Shown here in pieces: positions 1-11,470 of a stretch of 64,000 bases of DNA; position 1 is the first letter of the stretch, and each line of letters begins with the position of its first letter. The notes below the pieces were generated by a model that was given only the letters and a program-made list of their open reading frames with translations, was not told the DNA's origin and did no database searches. Position numbers and translations under genes: made by a program. Origin of the DNA: Pyronema omphalodes (taxonomy: Eukaryota > Ascomycota > Pezizomycetes > Pezizales > Pyronemataceae); the NCBI GenBank assembly GCA_024516155.1, contig JAJJXM010000029.1, positions 558,001-622,000 of the forward strand, written 5' to 3'.

Positions 1-2
1 AC

Positions 3-893
3 CAACCCCCGCGCCCTGTCCTCGTGCTCATCCCATGCCCTGACCCGGAAAACCTGACGGACGACATCAAAGTCCAGGTAGGTAATATGGTCAACCGCGC
101 ACTACGTGAAGCCGAGGCACCAACGACTGTCGCTGTAGTGACTGTGCGTAAGGGCCCCTCAGGTAACCTCCTCTTGTCTCTCCCCCCGAATGCAACCCAC
201 GATGAAATCTCCCAATTCCTCCCCGTCATGCACGACGCTGTTCAAGCGGTACACATGACCCTAGAGCGCCCCAGAATTGCCGAAAAATGGCACAAGCTAG
301 CGGTCCATGGCATCCCTCTGGATGTATACCCTGATACGGCCGAAGGCATGGAAGCCCTCCAAAGCGAAATCGAGCGCAATAACGCTGTGCTACTAGCCCA
401 AACCCCCCGCTATATGACTCACCCCGACAAACGCGCAGGCAAGGCCGCATCCAGTGTGATGATCGCCCTGAAAACAGCTGAGGATGCACAGCGTCTCAAG
501 CGAGCAAAGGTCATCGTGAGATATGAGCCCCGGAAAGTCACCGACTATCACTCGGCCCGCCCCACTGACCAATGTCGCCGCTGTCTCCGCTTCGGTCACC
601 ACCACGCGGTTTGCCCCTCCACAAAAAGCCCCACCTGCGCCCTATGCGCCGAACCACACTCCACCGACCTCCATACATGCCCACAATGCCCCAACCGTAA
701 AGGGAAGGCATGCTCTCACATCCCCCTACAATGCGCCAACTGTAAGGAAGGCGACCACCCCGACACCGGCCACCCCGCATATCATCCCAAATGCCCGGCC
801 CGCCTTGCTGTCGTCAAAGCAGCATGGGACAAAACCCGAGCACCCCGAACCACCCTGCATGAAAACACCACAGCCATGATGACTGATGCATAA
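3..893 (+). CDS. LINE A ORF1 (gag-like nucleic-acid-binding protein), 5' partial
   Basis: The reading frame is open from the window edge, so the true start lies to the left; the first ATG in view is not taken as the start. The protein matches ORF1 of LINE C2 and LINE D in this window. It shares a block containing KWHKLAVHGIP and AGKAASSVMIA, followed by a cysteine/histidine-rich C-terminus. The first knuckle is CRRCLRFGHHHAVC (C-x2-C-x4-H-x4-C), followed by CALC and CANC clusters. By analogy with LINE ORF1 proteins it should coat element RNA in ribonucleoprotein particles; that role is inferred from the family. Its stop overlaps the ORF2 start by eight bases (ATGCATAA). No break is visible in the part present. 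Confidence 0.85.
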   Translation, partial: QPPRPVLVLIPCPDPENLTDDIKVQVGNMVNRALREAEAPTTVAVVTVRKGPSGNLLLSLPPNATHDEISQFLPVMHDAVQAVHMTLERPRIAEKWHKLAVHGIPLDVYPDTAEGMEALQSEIERNNAVLLAQTPRYMTHPDKRAGKAASSVMIALKTAEDAQRLKRAKVIVRYEPRKVTDYHSARPTDQCRRCLRFGHHHAVCPSTKSPTCALCAEPHSTDLHTCPQCPNRKGKACSHIPLQCANCKEGDHPDTGHPAYHPKCPARLAVVKAAWDKTRAPRTTLHENTTAMMTDA

Positions 894-3800
894 TCGGACA
901 TCTTCGGCAGCCACCATTCACATTGTCTCCCATAATATAAACAGGAGCACCAACGCCCTAAACACACTCCTCAACGCCACCGGCAACACCGTAGACATAA
1001 TTCTCATACAAGAAGCGAATATCAAAAATACCCAGTACTTGACAACTCACCCCAACTTCCTCACTCTCGTTCCCCCCTCCCCCCATGGAGAAACTGTCAG
1101 AACGGCGGCGTACGTTACACGTACAAACCCCTTCCTACACATTACTCCCAGACCAGATATGAGCTCGGACCCTGACATGCAGGTGCTCGAAGTCTCCACC
1201 CCTCTCATTCCCACCTTTTACTTAATCAACATATATAATGAATGGGAACCCCATTCGAAGCAATACACCATCCCCCGCTCCCTCGCTACCCTCCCCCTCC
1301 CCAACAGATGCGTCATCACCGGAGACATGAACGCACACCATCCCCTCTGGAACAGTCACTACAAGCAGGTGACCAGAGCAGGAGAATTGGTGACGCTGAT
1401 AGAAGAGGAAGGATGGCAGCTCGCCAACATCCTTGACACCCCCACTTACCATTACAAGACAGGTCTCGGCTCCTCAGTATTGGACCTCACCCTATCCTCC
1501 CCCGCTATGACAAACGAAATCCAAAACTGGTGCACCGACGAGGAAGCTGCCACCGGTTCCGATCACGAAGTAATTCGCTTCCAGGTTCACTCGCAACACC
1601 CGGATATCGACTACACACAACAGCAACCCCGGCTCAATTGGAAAAGAACAAACTGGGAAGAGTTCGCGGACACTTTACTCCAGCTCACAGCCCAGACGTC
1701 TCCAAGGTGGAAGACCCTCCGGGAGAACCCTACTCCATCAAACCTAGACGACTGGGCGGCCTCCCTCCAAAACATCATCAACCAAGCGGCCCACAAGTCA
1801 ACCCCAATCCTACAGCACTCCCCCCGCTCGAAACGATGGTGGACACAGGAGCTTCGAGACACCAGGAAAGCTATGGTCCAAGCTCGCAAGAGGTGGAAAT
1901 GGGATAAAACCGCAACGACACTGGCTGAATTCCGCTCGAAACGCAACTCCCATTACAGAGCGGTTCGCCATGCCAAAGACAAACTTTGGAAAGAATACCT
2001 ATCCCAGGTTGAAGGCGCGGACGTTTGGGCAGCTTTCCAATACACAAACCCCCGCCGTACACAACTCACCCCCCCCCATCAAATCCAACACCAACGGGAC
2101 CATAACCACGCACACAGACTTCCCTAGCAAAGTTGAGGCATTCCAGGCTCTCTTCCCCCCCCCACCCTCAACTCCCACCCCCCCCCCCTACACAAACCCG
2201 CCCCCCCCTCCCATGGACTACGTTTACTGCCGCAGAAATATCTAAGGCAATCACCTCCTCCTCGCCTAAAAAAGCCCCCGGGCCCGATGGCATCAACTTC
2301 CTATGCTTGCGGCATGTACTCAAGGTAATCCCCAACGAAATAACGGACCTCTACGCAACGTTAGGTGAAGTAGGTTACCAGCCGAAGTGCTGGAGGGAAG
2401 CAACAACAGTTATTATCCCCAAACCAAACAAACCCGACTACAGCTCGATTAAAGCGTACCGCCCGATCGCTTTACTCAACTGTATGGGGAAAGTGCTAGA
2501 GAAACTCATGGCCACGCGGTTGAGCCAAATGGCGGAAACCCACGACCTCCTCCACGTTGACCAAATCGGGGGCAGACCAAATCGATCAGCAATAGACGCG
2601 GCTATGGCCCTGACCCATGATATCGAAAAACACTCAAAAAAGAAACTCATCACCTCTGCCCTATTCCTCGACGTGAGAGGAGCCTTTGATAACGTTTCCG
2701 CTGCTCGCTTAACATCCACGATGCAGTCACTCGGATGCCCGACGCCGGTGGTGAAGTGGTGTGAATCATTCCTTCACGATCGCACCATAACCCTCTCCTT
2801 CGACGGCAAAACAGACAACCAACGACCTACCCGCACTGGAATCCCACAGGGTTCCCCCGCCTCACCCATCCTTTTCTTAATCTACCTCCGACCCTTATTC
2901 GACGCCCTAAAAGCCCATAACCCAACACTGTGGACACCGAGCTACATCGACGATGTAGCACTCGTCTGCCACGGTAAATCCAGAGAAGCGAACTCCCGCA
3001 CCCTCGAACGAGCCGCTACAGTCGCCTTCCAGTGGGCCGCCGGAAACGCAGTAGCTTTCGACGACTCAAAATCGGAACTTCTACATTTCCACCGCGCTCA
3101 ACAAGACACCATAACACCACGCACCTCCGTCACCCTACCCAACGGCACGATCGTCTCCCCCGGAACACCGAATGGAAGGAACGATGTTGTTCGATGGATT
3201 GGAATTTTCTTTGACCGCAAACTCTCCTTTAAACATCATGTACAAACCCGACTGACCCATGCCTCCAGAGCCTTCAATGCCCTCCGCAGCCTCGTCAGGT
3301 ACGAAACCGGCCTGTCACCCTCGGCGGTCCGCACGCTATACCGATCGTGTGTGCAATCGAGAGCAGACTTCGGCGCAGAGATCTGGTGGTTAGGACAAAA
3401 GACATTCGCGAACAAGCTCCAACTTCAACAAAACGCCGCCCTCCGTCGAATCCTAAACGCCTTCACCACCACTCCCATCCCAGCGCTACGCAATGAAGCC
3501 GCAATCCCCCCGGTGGTAGTCCGACTCAATCATAAACGCAGGAAATATGCCCTCCGCCTCCTTTCCCTACCCCCCTCCCACCCAGTTGTTTCCCGTTGCC
3601 CCTCATCATTCCCCATCCCCGACCACTTTACACGTGCCATCCAGTCCTCCGAGGAATACGACTGCGCCTGGACCACCGACTCACGACACATCACTCGGCT
3701 CGTTACAACCATCTCGTCGCTCAGCCGATGGATATCACCACGCAGTGTGATCGAAAACACCGCACAACCAGACCCAACCCCCTGGGATGAACCCCCCCTT

Positions 3801-4791
3801 ACTCGCTACCCCACCCCCCTCCACCAAAACAGACGCTGAGGTCGACCACTACAACCTCCTCCAACACCTCCGCGCCTCCCCCACAGCCATAATAGCCTAC
3901 ACCGACGGATCCCAACTCAACGGGTCCACCGGCGCAGGCTTCTACATCCCTCACGGCCTTGATCACAGCGTCCGAGCAGTCAGCCCAATGGGTACCTCCT
4001 GCGAAGTCTTTGACGCGGAGCTCAAAGCAATCGAAGAGTGCATCCGATCTTGTGCAACCCACGCCCGGCGCCTACGCCTGCAATACCGCGATATCCACCT
4101 CTTTACCGACAATCAAGCCGCAATTACCAGAGCAACCCGCACCACACCAGGTCCAGGACAAGAATGCGCCGCAACAATCCAACTCCTGGCCCGACAACTC
4201 CTCCAGCGCACGGGATCGACAATCCACCTCCACTGGGTCCCTGGCCACACCGACATACCAGGCAACGAGGAGGCGGACCAACTGGCAAAACAAGCCACAA
4301 CCCTCCCCCCGCCAACCCCTCTCCCAACTTCCCTCTCATGGCTCCGCCGACAAGTCCAAGAATGCTTCATTGCAGACTGGATCAAGTGGTACGACAACAG
4401 CGCAAAATCCAAGACATATGACGCCCCGCACAAAAGATCACTCGACGAGGCGTACACAACAGTCCCGCGAAAAATATCAACCGCCATCTTGGGACTACGC
4501 ACAGGCCATGGATATTTTCCTGGACTGTTTGGCACACCCTCCCACCCCCAGATACCCCACACGCGCATGCCCCCTGCCCACTCAACCCCCCAAACCCCGA
4601 AGCACCTGCTACTTTCCTGCCCACTTTTTACCCCCCACCGCATACAACTACGAAGGGAACTGAAACTACCACGACATCGCCAACTCCAACTCAGACTGGA
4701 TCTCCACACCAAACAACGGAGTCCCGCGCCTAACCACCATGATCAAAGCGTCCAAGCTCGCCAACATCTGATTGGGCTCACACGGTATTAA
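886..4791 (+). pseudogene. LINE A ORF2 (APE endonuclease, reverse transcriptase, RNase H), frameshifted
   Basis: The endonuclease frame runs 886-2127 with SHNINR, a catalytic-type QEA, GDMNAHH and SDHEVIRF. It leaves frame near a C8 run at about 2070; a second frame continues to about 2210, where another C run shifts it into the reverse transcriptase frame (open to 3839). That domain has the KAPGPDG entry motif, GIPQGSPASP and YIDD. Another shift near 3785 enters the RNase H frame (to 4791) with YTDGSQ, FDAEL, FTDNQAA and WVPGHTD. Near 4510-4620 two compensating shifts garble the region that in LINE F reads as a cysteine/histidine motif ending HLLLSC. LINE F carries the same order as one open frame, so this copy is decayed rather than organised as several genes. 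Confidence 0.85.
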
Positions 4792-5446
4792 GTACAACCC
4801 CTGAGGAAGCTGACAGGCCAGACAGACATACCATGACGATAGGCTGGGGATCATTGTTAGACCCTGCCGAGGAGCATTAAAAAAAAAAAAAAAAAAAGAA
4901 GAAATAAATAAATACATAATAAAAAAAAAAAAAAAAAAAGAGAGGAGGGGAGGAAGGAAGAAGGGGAAGAAGGAGACGTGGAGGACGAGGTTGGGGGTGA
5001 ACGGTGTGGACCGGAAGGGAGAGAGGACGGAACGGAGACGAGGACGGGGGACAGCGAAGGAGACGGTGAGGCAGGTGAAGGAGAAGATGATAAAGGTGGA
5101 GGGGACGGGAGAGAGAGCAAGGAGACAGGCGAGAGAAGGGAGTAGAAAAGACGGGAGAAAAGAAAAAAAAAAAAAACAAAACATACAAAGGGGACGCAGA
5201 AGGGGAAGGGCGGAGGAATTAGAAGAGAGACGAACAGGGCTCAGGGACACACCGACGAGAACGGACAGAAAAGGAGCACGAAGGGACACGAGGGGGGGAC
5301 TACAACCCCAAGCAAGAAAGACCGCTCCGGGGCGTACCCGTGACTGACGGGGTCACACCCGACAGTTAACAATGTAAAAGAGAAATATGTAGTGGCCGCC
5401 ATAACCTTACGGTTAGATGCGTTATGAGAAATAAATAAATAAATAA
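4792..5446 (+). other. LINE A 3' UTR with internal A tracts, terminal hairpin and (AAAT)n tail
   Basis: There is no gene here. Two A tracts (about 4880-4896 and 4921-4939) are followed by some 350 bases of purine-rich GA sequence and then the 3' terminus. A small hairpin, AACC-TTAC-GGTT at 5403-5414, lies just before the (AAAT)n tail (5429-5446). The same ending, GCCATAACCTTACGGTT, appears on the minus strand at 52444-52493, at the end of Msq copy 10. Ty3-type termini differ, so this is a LINE 3' end. The internal A tracts are not the terminus, because LINE F shows the same arrangement inside clear target-site duplications. Confidence 0.7.
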
Positions 5447-5449
5447 ACC

Positions 5450-6380
5450 CCTTTCCCTCCCACGCAGATGCGTTATAACAGGTGACCTCAACGCTCACCA
5501 CGCTCTATGGAACTCCGCAACACGCACAGCCAAACGTGCCAGTGAACTGGTACACCTTATAGAAAAGGAAAATTGGAGATTGGTTCAGTCCCAGACACCC
5601 CGACACACTACTACCAACAGGGGACTAGATCCTCCGTTATCGACTTGACCCTGGCCTCGCCAGCCATGATGGCAGAGGTAGGAAACTGGGCCATAGACGA
5701 TGAATTAGCAACCGGGTCGGACGACGAAGTAATTTGCTTCGACATCCAAACTGTGCACCCAGACATAGAACCTGGCCCCCCACCGGAACGTCTCAAACTG
5801 GCGGAAAACAGACTGGGCCTTGTTCTCCACGACCCTCCAAGCATCCATCTCCCCGCATCGGCAACACAGTGGAGTCAATACGCCTCCAACCCACACCCGA
5901 AAACCTCGACGCCTGGGCGCGCCACGCGAGAGCACATATCCTCGATGCAGCTCGCGCCTCCACCCCCATACTACAAGTCACCCCCCGATCGAAACGTTGG
6001 TGATGGTGGAAGTCACCACCACCAGAAAGGATATGACCCCGCGCAAAAAGAAGGTGGAAATCAACAGGCTCAGACACTAACCACACCATTTACCGCCGCC
6101 TACGAAACATGTATCACCGTCAGATAAGACATGCCAAGGATGCGATATGGAAAGAGTATCTGGCTCAGGCAGAAGGACCGGACGTCTGGCGGGCCTTCAA
6201 ATACACAACCCGCGCCGTGCCCAACTCACTCCGATATCCGCGCCACAATCAACGATAGGGAGGAACTCTGCAGTTCGTTCGACAGGAAAGTAGAGGCATT
6301 TCAGATGTTATGCCCCCCACCACCTCCCCCCGCCCCCCCCTTCCACCCTCCCCTGTCGCAGAGAGACAGCGTGGACGACC
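5450..6380 (+). pseudogene. LINE B endonuclease remnant, several frameshifts
   Basis: Starting with CVITGDLNAHHALWNS, the sequence follows the LINE C2 endonuclease but changes frame near 5585 and again at about 5800, 6000 and 6215. The SDHEV motif reads SDDEV, so a conserved histidine is lost. The stretch at 6305-6350 is the C-rich polyproline linker between endonuclease and reverse transcriptase, also out of frame. The domain cannot be functional as it stands. LINE C2 gives the intact template for comparison. Confidence 0.8.
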
Positions 6381-8990
6381 TTCTCGCCGTTGGAGGTCAA
6401 ACAAGCCATCTTTACCTCTTCCCCCTCGAAAGCCCCAGGACCCGACGGGATAACCTTTGGTTGTCTCCGCCAAGTGTGTCTCGCCGTCCCCACATACCTA
6501 ACCAATCTATACTCGACGCTGGGCACTGTAGGGTACCATCCCCGCGGGTGGAGACAGGCCACGACGGTAATTATACCAAAACCTAACAAACCCGACTACG
6601 CAAATGCCAAGGCATACCGCCCAATCGCCCTGCTGAACTGCCTTGGAAAAACGTTAGAGAAATTAATGGGGACTCGGCTCGGACAACTCGCGGAGACCCG
6701 GGAACTGTTACACCGAGACCAAATAGGAGGCCGCCCGCAGCGATCCGCCATCGACGCCGCAATGGCGCTCGTCCACGACATTGAAATGGGTAAACAACAG
6801 AAACTTATCACCACAGCGCTTTTCCTAGACGTACGCGGAGCTTTCGACAATGTCTCCGCCGATCGCCTTCAGCAGACACTACACCAGCTAGGCTGCCCCG
6901 GACAAATCCGAACATGGTGCGAAACCTTCCTCGCCGAAAGGACGACCGCTCTATCCTTCGACGGACTAACAGATCGCCAACGCCCAATTAAAACGGGAAT
7001 CCCCCAGGGTTCCCCAGCATCACCGATCCTGTTCCTCCTGTACATAAGACCGCTCTTCGACGCACCAATGCAGGAACACCCGTTCGCGTGGACCCCCAGT
7101 TACATGGATGACGTCGCAATCGTCGTACAGAGTCGAACCCGGAAAGAAAACGCGCGCCTCCTGGAAAAAGTCACCAAAACAGCATTCACTTGGGCAGCTT
7201 CCAACGCTGTGGCCTTTGACGACTCAAAGACGGAACTCCTTCATTTCCACTGGGCGAGGTTAGATACAATCACAGACAATGAAAAATTAAAACTACCGAA
7301 CGGTACGATAGTGAGCCCAGGGACGCAGGGAGGAGAAAAAGATGTTGTACGATGGATTGGTATGTACCTAGACAGACTCCTTACCTTTAAAGCACATGTA
7401 CGTAGAAAAACAGCCGCCGCACAAAGAACGCTCAACGCGCTATGCCGATTAGCAAGATATGAAACTGGTCTGTCTCCCCTCGCGACCCGACTAATTTTCC
7501 AGGCATGCGTCCAAACCCGTGCGGACTTTGGCGCGGAGATATGGTGGACGCGACAGAGAGACCTGGCCGCGAAACTACAAACCCAACAAAATTCAGCCCG
7601 ACGCCGCATACTCAACGCCTTTAACTCGACTCCCACACTGGCGCTCCATAACGAGACCGCGCTACCTCCCGGTACCGTACGCCTGGACCACAAGCAACGC
7701 CAATACGCACTTGGCGTCCTCACTCTCCCTCCGACACATCCGATCGCACGCCGGTGTCCCACATCCGTCCCCATACCGAGCTTACAATCCGCCGCTATTG
7801 AGATCGCAAACGAGTACGACCACCCGTGGCACAACACCACACTACAGCCCACGCGCCTCCTCAGCACTCTACACTCTCTCTCGCCTTGGCTCCCTCTCAA
7901 CGCACCGGTCGAATACACCTCCCTCCCCGTTCCGCTCGACGCCGACGAAAACCTCTTAACCGTCGACATCCCCACAGCCCCGAAACCCGAGACAGCGCAC
8001 GCCCACCTCCTACTCCTCGACAACCTCAGACGACGCCGCAATGTCATCATCGCCTACACGGACGGGTCGCAGACCGCGTCTGGCACCGGCTCCGGATACA
8101 CCATCACCATTGGACTACCCACCACCATTAACGCCATCGTACCTATGGGAGACACAGCTGAAGTGTTCGATGCAGAGGTGCGCGCAATTCAAGAATGCCT
8201 CTTAACGTGCTTGGAATACATCGCTCGCCTCAACCTCCACAACCGTCGACTGCACATCTTTAGCGACAACAAAGCTGCGCTCCAACGTGCCTCACACCTC
8301 CGACGCGGCCCCGGCCAGGAAATAGCCCACACAATACATGAGACAGCCGAAGCCCTACTACAACACGACGTCACAGTCACCCTCCACTGGATCCCCGGTC
8401 ACTCCGACATACCCGGCAGCGATGCCGCAGACCGCCTGGCTAAACAAGCCACCGAATCCCTCCCCCGTGCGAATCTACCCATTACACTCACCCGGCTACG
8501 CAAGAAAGCACGCGAGAAGACCGTCGCCGAGTGGACACACTGGTACGCCTCCTCCGATCGACCACACACATACTCTGCCCCGCACCGGAGACGCATGGAT
8601 CCCATCTACGTCGACAACCCCCGGTGGCTCTCTACCGCGATCCTTGGTCTCCGTACAGGACACGGATACTTTCTGGACTACCTGGCACACCCGCCGACAG
8701 ACTCCTACCCATCGCGAGGTTGTAGCTGCCCGCTACACCCCCCTCAGACCCCTCGGCACCTGCTCCTCAGCTGCCCAGATCACCAGGAAGCCCGGACAAC
8801 ACTTCGACAGCATCTCAAACTCCACAGGAATTCCCGGATCAATTTGGACAACATCCTCTACACCCCCTCCGGCACAAAGGCTCTCTCTTCGTTTATCTCC
8901 GCGACAAAGGTCACTACTTCGGTATGGGCTCATGCCAGGTTAAGTAGGAATCGCAGGCGAGACCACCCCCGTTTCATTGACAGCGTATAA
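6381..8990 (+). CDS. LINE B reverse transcriptase and RNase H, open frame
   Basis: One uninterrupted frame of about 866 codons covers the 3' two thirds of ORF2. The reverse transcriptase has KAPGPDG near the start, PIALLNCLGK, GIPQGSPASP and the catalytic YMDD near residue 235. RNase H follows, with YTDGSQ, FDAEVRAI, FSDNKAA and WIPGHSD, then the C-terminal CSCPLHPPQTPRHLLLSC motif typical of LINE ORF2 ends. There is no start codon of its own; it would normally be the C-terminal part of the endonuclease protein, which is broken upstream. Its preservation beside a shattered endonuclease suggests recent damage or 5' loss. The enzyme would copy element RNA by target-primed reverse transcription. 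Confidence 0.85.
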   Translation, partial: FSPLEVKQAIFTSSPSKAPGPDGITFGCLRQVCLAVPTYLTNLYSTLGTVGYHPRGWRQATTVIIPKPNKPDYANAKAYRPIALLNCLGKTLEKLMGTRLGQLAETRELLHRDQIGGRPQRSAIDAAMALVHDIEMGKQQKLITTALFLDVRGAFDNVSADRLQQTLHQLGCPGQIRTWCETFLAERTTALSFDGLTDRQRPIKTGIPQGSPASPILFLLYIRPLFDAPMQEHPFAWTPSYMDDVAIVVQSRTRKENARLLEKVTKTAFTWAASNAVAFDDSKTELLHFHWARLDTITDNEKLKLPNGTIVSPGTQGGEKDVVRWIGMYLDRLLTFKAHVRRKTAAAQRTLNALCRLARYETGLSPLATRLIFQACVQTRADFGAEIWWTRQRDLAAKLQTQQNSARRRILNAFNSTPTLALHNETALPPGTVRLDHKQRQYALGVLTLPPTHPIARRCPTSVPIPSLQSAAIEIANEYDHPWHNTTLQPTRLLSTLHSLSPWLPLNAPVEYTSLPVPLDADENLLTVDIPTAPKPETAHAHLLLLDNLRRRRNVIIAYTDGSQTASGTGSGYTITIGLPTTINAIVPMGDTAEVFDAEVRAIQECLLTCLEYIARLNLHNRRLHIFSDNKAALQRASHLRRGPGQEIAHTIHETAEALLQHDVTVTLHWIPGHSDIPGSDAADRLAKQATESLPRANLPITLTRLRKKAREKTVAEWTHWYASSDRPHTYSAPHRRRMDPIYVDNPRWLSTAILGLRTGHGYFLDYLAHPPTDSYPSRGCSCPLHPPQTPRHLLLSCPDHQEARTTLRQHLKLHRNSRINLDNILYTPSGTKALSSFISATKVTTSVWAHARLSRNRRRDHPRFIDSV

Positions 8991-9612
8991 GCAGTACCGC
9001 TTGACTTCTCTGTGCGTTATAGATTCGTCGTTCTCTTTTGACATCATGTATTCCTTCTTATTTTGTTTGCTTTTCTGTTTCCTTTGTTATCGCGGGCGGA
9101 GTTGGATAGGAGAAGACAGTGGAAGGAGAAGGGACCGGGGTAGGAAGGGGGGACGGGATTGCGCCACGAGAGTTTTTCCTTTGATTATTTCCTTTCTTTT
9201 GTTCTGTTTTTAAGGGCGGAAGGGGTATACGGCATTGCACGAGGAGAGAGAGGCGCGATGGGAAGGGGCACAGTGGGCCGGCGGAGGTTATCTTTTCCTT
9301 TTTGCTCGTGGAGGAAATAAAGGCGGGAAAAACGGCTAAAACATGGGAGGGGAAGGGTGGAGGAAAGAGAGGACACCCGGCGCGGTGGCCTCTGTGCGAA
9401 CAGGGCACTGGAACAGCAGACGCGGTTGGACAACAGGACCAACGAAGTAATAGTGGGGACAGGACCACAAAATCACAGCCTAAGGGAGGATCAGCGGAGG
9501 TAGAGACGGGACTTTGTTTTGTTTTTGCTTTTGACTTTCCATGTAATATAAACCTGTACCCTCGTCATAACCAATAAGGTTGCATACGAGTAATGAATAA
9601 ACAAACAAACAA
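8991..9612 (+). other. LINE B 3' UTR and AAAC tail
   Basis: Non-coding. The segment 9305-9430 (GGAGGAAATAAAGGCGGG onward) is clearly related to the 3' UTR of every Msq copy and of LINE F, which ties Msq to this LINE group. The end carries AACC-AATAA-GGTT (9569-9581) and the repeat tail at 9595-9612. Confidence 0.75.
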
Positions 9613-11361
9613 ACAATTGACTTTCTGATTCTTCTGCTGCACCTCACGTGGATGTGCAGTCTCTTTTTCCTTTCCCTTATCCTTGCGTTCCCCACGCACT
9701 TCCAAAGTTCTCTTTTTTGTGTAACCTAACTCCTCATTGAATCCCTCAATAACATGCGCGGCATTCTTTACTTCATCAATTATGGTACTGTCTTCATTAG
9801 GAATTCCACCATATCTCTGATGAACCATTTTCTTAATAGCTGGGGTCATGGCCTCCCATATGACATTTCTGTACATAGGTCCTGATGCCCCAATGCGCAT
9901 ATTTAACTCCTCCAACTTAGTGATATAGTCATCCATATCACCATCATATTGAAGCTCTGTGATTCGCTTCACATCCTTCTGAGCTTCCCTCTTATCCTCA
10001 AACCTTGCCTCAATTGCACTAGAGAATGCCTCCCAATTGTCCTTCACGTTTTGCTTCTGGATAGACTTCCTACGCTCCTGGTGCCATGCCAAAGCCTTGT
10101 GGGTGAATAAACTACCAACCCACTTGATTTGTGCATCCTCGTCCGGCGAGGACATAGCATGGGTTGAAACATAGTGCTGTACCGATGTCCACCAGGCTCT
10201 GTAGAGGGTCTTGTCCTTGCCAGAAAAGTATTGTGGTGCCTTGAGGTCTCGCATCTTAAGTCTCTTGGGGCCATCCCTGGGTCCTTGAATCTTGTCAATG
10301 ATAGCTGTCAGCAATCGTGTAGCTTCAACTTCTGCATTATCACTGGGCTTGTTCTGTTGAGGTGGTGCTGCAGGCTGTCTGGGATTGCGGTCTCCGTTAT
10401 CAGAGGGCTCCGGAGGAGGAATGGTGATTCTTCTTCTTAGTGGTCCATTTCCTCGTCCGCCATTTCCAGCTGCTGCTGGGGGTGGTGTAGCAATCCTTGG
10501 GGCAGGCAGGGCGGTCTCCATGGCTATGTTGAAAAGGCTAGGGGAGACAGTCCTCCCCCAGGGTTCATCTTGTACCGCCTCGGTCAGGGATTCTGCATCG
10601 ATAGGTTGGTTCCATGCATTCATATCCATAACCCTTTGAATCACCTTATCGATGATTTCCTTCTTCTCATTCTCCCTCTGAGTGTCATAATCCAGCAATT
10701 TCCGTTGTTGCTCATGCTCTGCTTGTGCCAAAAGACGAATCTGTTCGTCCCTTTGTTGGTCAGTCTGATCTTTTGTGGCTGCCCAACCTTCGACTCCCAT
10801 ATTCCAACCTTTCTCATAGTTGGAGAAATCCCGCAAGTAATCATTGATGATCCTAACACCAATGTTCAAACGCTCAGCAGCCTGGTTGTGGGCTGCCTGC
10901 TTCTGTTGAATATCTGTTGCCAATTCCCCAATGGCATTCCAAACATCCGAGCTAAACTCATTGCTAGATTGAATGAGGCGTACAATAGATGTTTGGCTCA
11001 GTTCTCTGTCGATATTCCCTTGTCGCAACACAACATCGTAGGCTTGTTGCATTGTCTTAGCCATCTCGTCATATTGGTACTTCATGTAATTGATATCTGC
11101 TTGTACTGTCGCCCCTTCGGTTCTGGGGGCTGCCATCAATCCCTGAACATCCCTTTCTGTCATTTGCATCTTCTCCACCATCTTGATGAACCAATCAGGA
11201 AGTTGGTTCCTGTCAACACTGGTCCCCTGGCGTGCTGCCTTTCCAGCCCCAGAGAGGTCATCCCATGTTTGAGGGCGATAGATTTCAACTGCATTGCTCA
11301 TGGAAACGTCGTCATCGTCGCGGTGTGCCGGGGAGGCAGTGATTCTGGGGAAGGAAGACAT
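9613..11361 (-). CDS. Gypsy G1 gag, C-terminus truncated by LINE B
   Basis: The ATG at 11361 (MSSFPRITASPAH) begins about 580 codons with no internal stop. An N-terminal acidic, helical half (with EKMQMTERDVQGLM) is followed by a retrotransposon gag domain containing APQYFSGKDKTLYRAWW, HKALAWHQERRKS, FEDKREAQKDVKRITELQYD and YRNVIWEAMTPAIKK. The gag domain is strongly similar to that of gypsy G2. The zinc knuckle expected afterwards is absent, because the frame runs into the LINE B tail after VQQKNQKV. Gag forms the cytoplasmic virus-like particle in Ty3 elements; that role is family knowledge. This is the only G1 or G2 type gag here with its natural N-terminus. Confidence 0.85.
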
Positions 11362-11470
11362 TGCTGAATAGAAGGTGTTTTCGGAAATTGATAAGGCTTG
11401 CCCTAGAAGAGGGTCTGTTCGTATTCGTGTCGATCAATAAACTTGGTAGCTTGTAGCCTTAAGTTTATAG

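Larger units (their letters stand above)
1..5446 (+). mobile_element. LINE A, Tad1-like non-LTR retrotransposon, left end outside window
   Basis: Reading left to right: the C-terminal part of ORF1 with zinc knuckles, a broken ORF2 (endonuclease, reverse transcriptase, RNase H), a long 3' UTR with internal A tracts, then a terminal hairpin and an (AAAT)n tail. The tail meets LINE B directly at 5447. Assignment to the Tad1-like group is inferred from the APE endonuclease plus RNase H layout in a fungal-looking context. At least four frameshifts in ORF2 make this copy dead. LINE A may have landed inside LINE B, because LINE B begins abruptly at this junction; the left flank needed to show a target-site duplication is outside the window. 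Confidence 0.85.
5447..9612 (+). mobile_element. LINE B, Tad1-like, 5' truncated or split by LINE A
   Basis: The sequence begins inside the endonuclease, at the segment before GDLNAHH, and is very close to the matching part of LINE C2 (59270 onward), so B and C belong to one subfamily. It continues through an intact reverse transcriptase and RNase H to a 3' UTR ending in a hairpin (9569-9581) and an AAAC repeat tail. The right end interrupts the gag gene of gypsy G1. No target-site duplication can be checked, because LINE A occupies the left side. Confidence 0.85.

Noticed and set aside
2133..2250. Programmed frameshift between LINE endonuclease and reverse transcriptase
   Set aside because: LINE F is in one frame across the same linker, and the broken copies shift at different C runs and in different numbers, which fits decay or sequencing error.
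4857..5289. Long minus-strand open frames opposite the GA-rich LINE A 3' UTR
   Set aside because: They are low-complexity translations (Ser/Pro/Phe runs) of a purine-rich strand, with no domain and no conservation in other LINE ends.
5429..5447. LINE B as a simple 5'-truncated insertion in G1 gag
   Set aside because: No duplicated G1 gag bases are visible at its left end, because LINE A lies there; a split by LINE A explains the start equally well, so I left it open.
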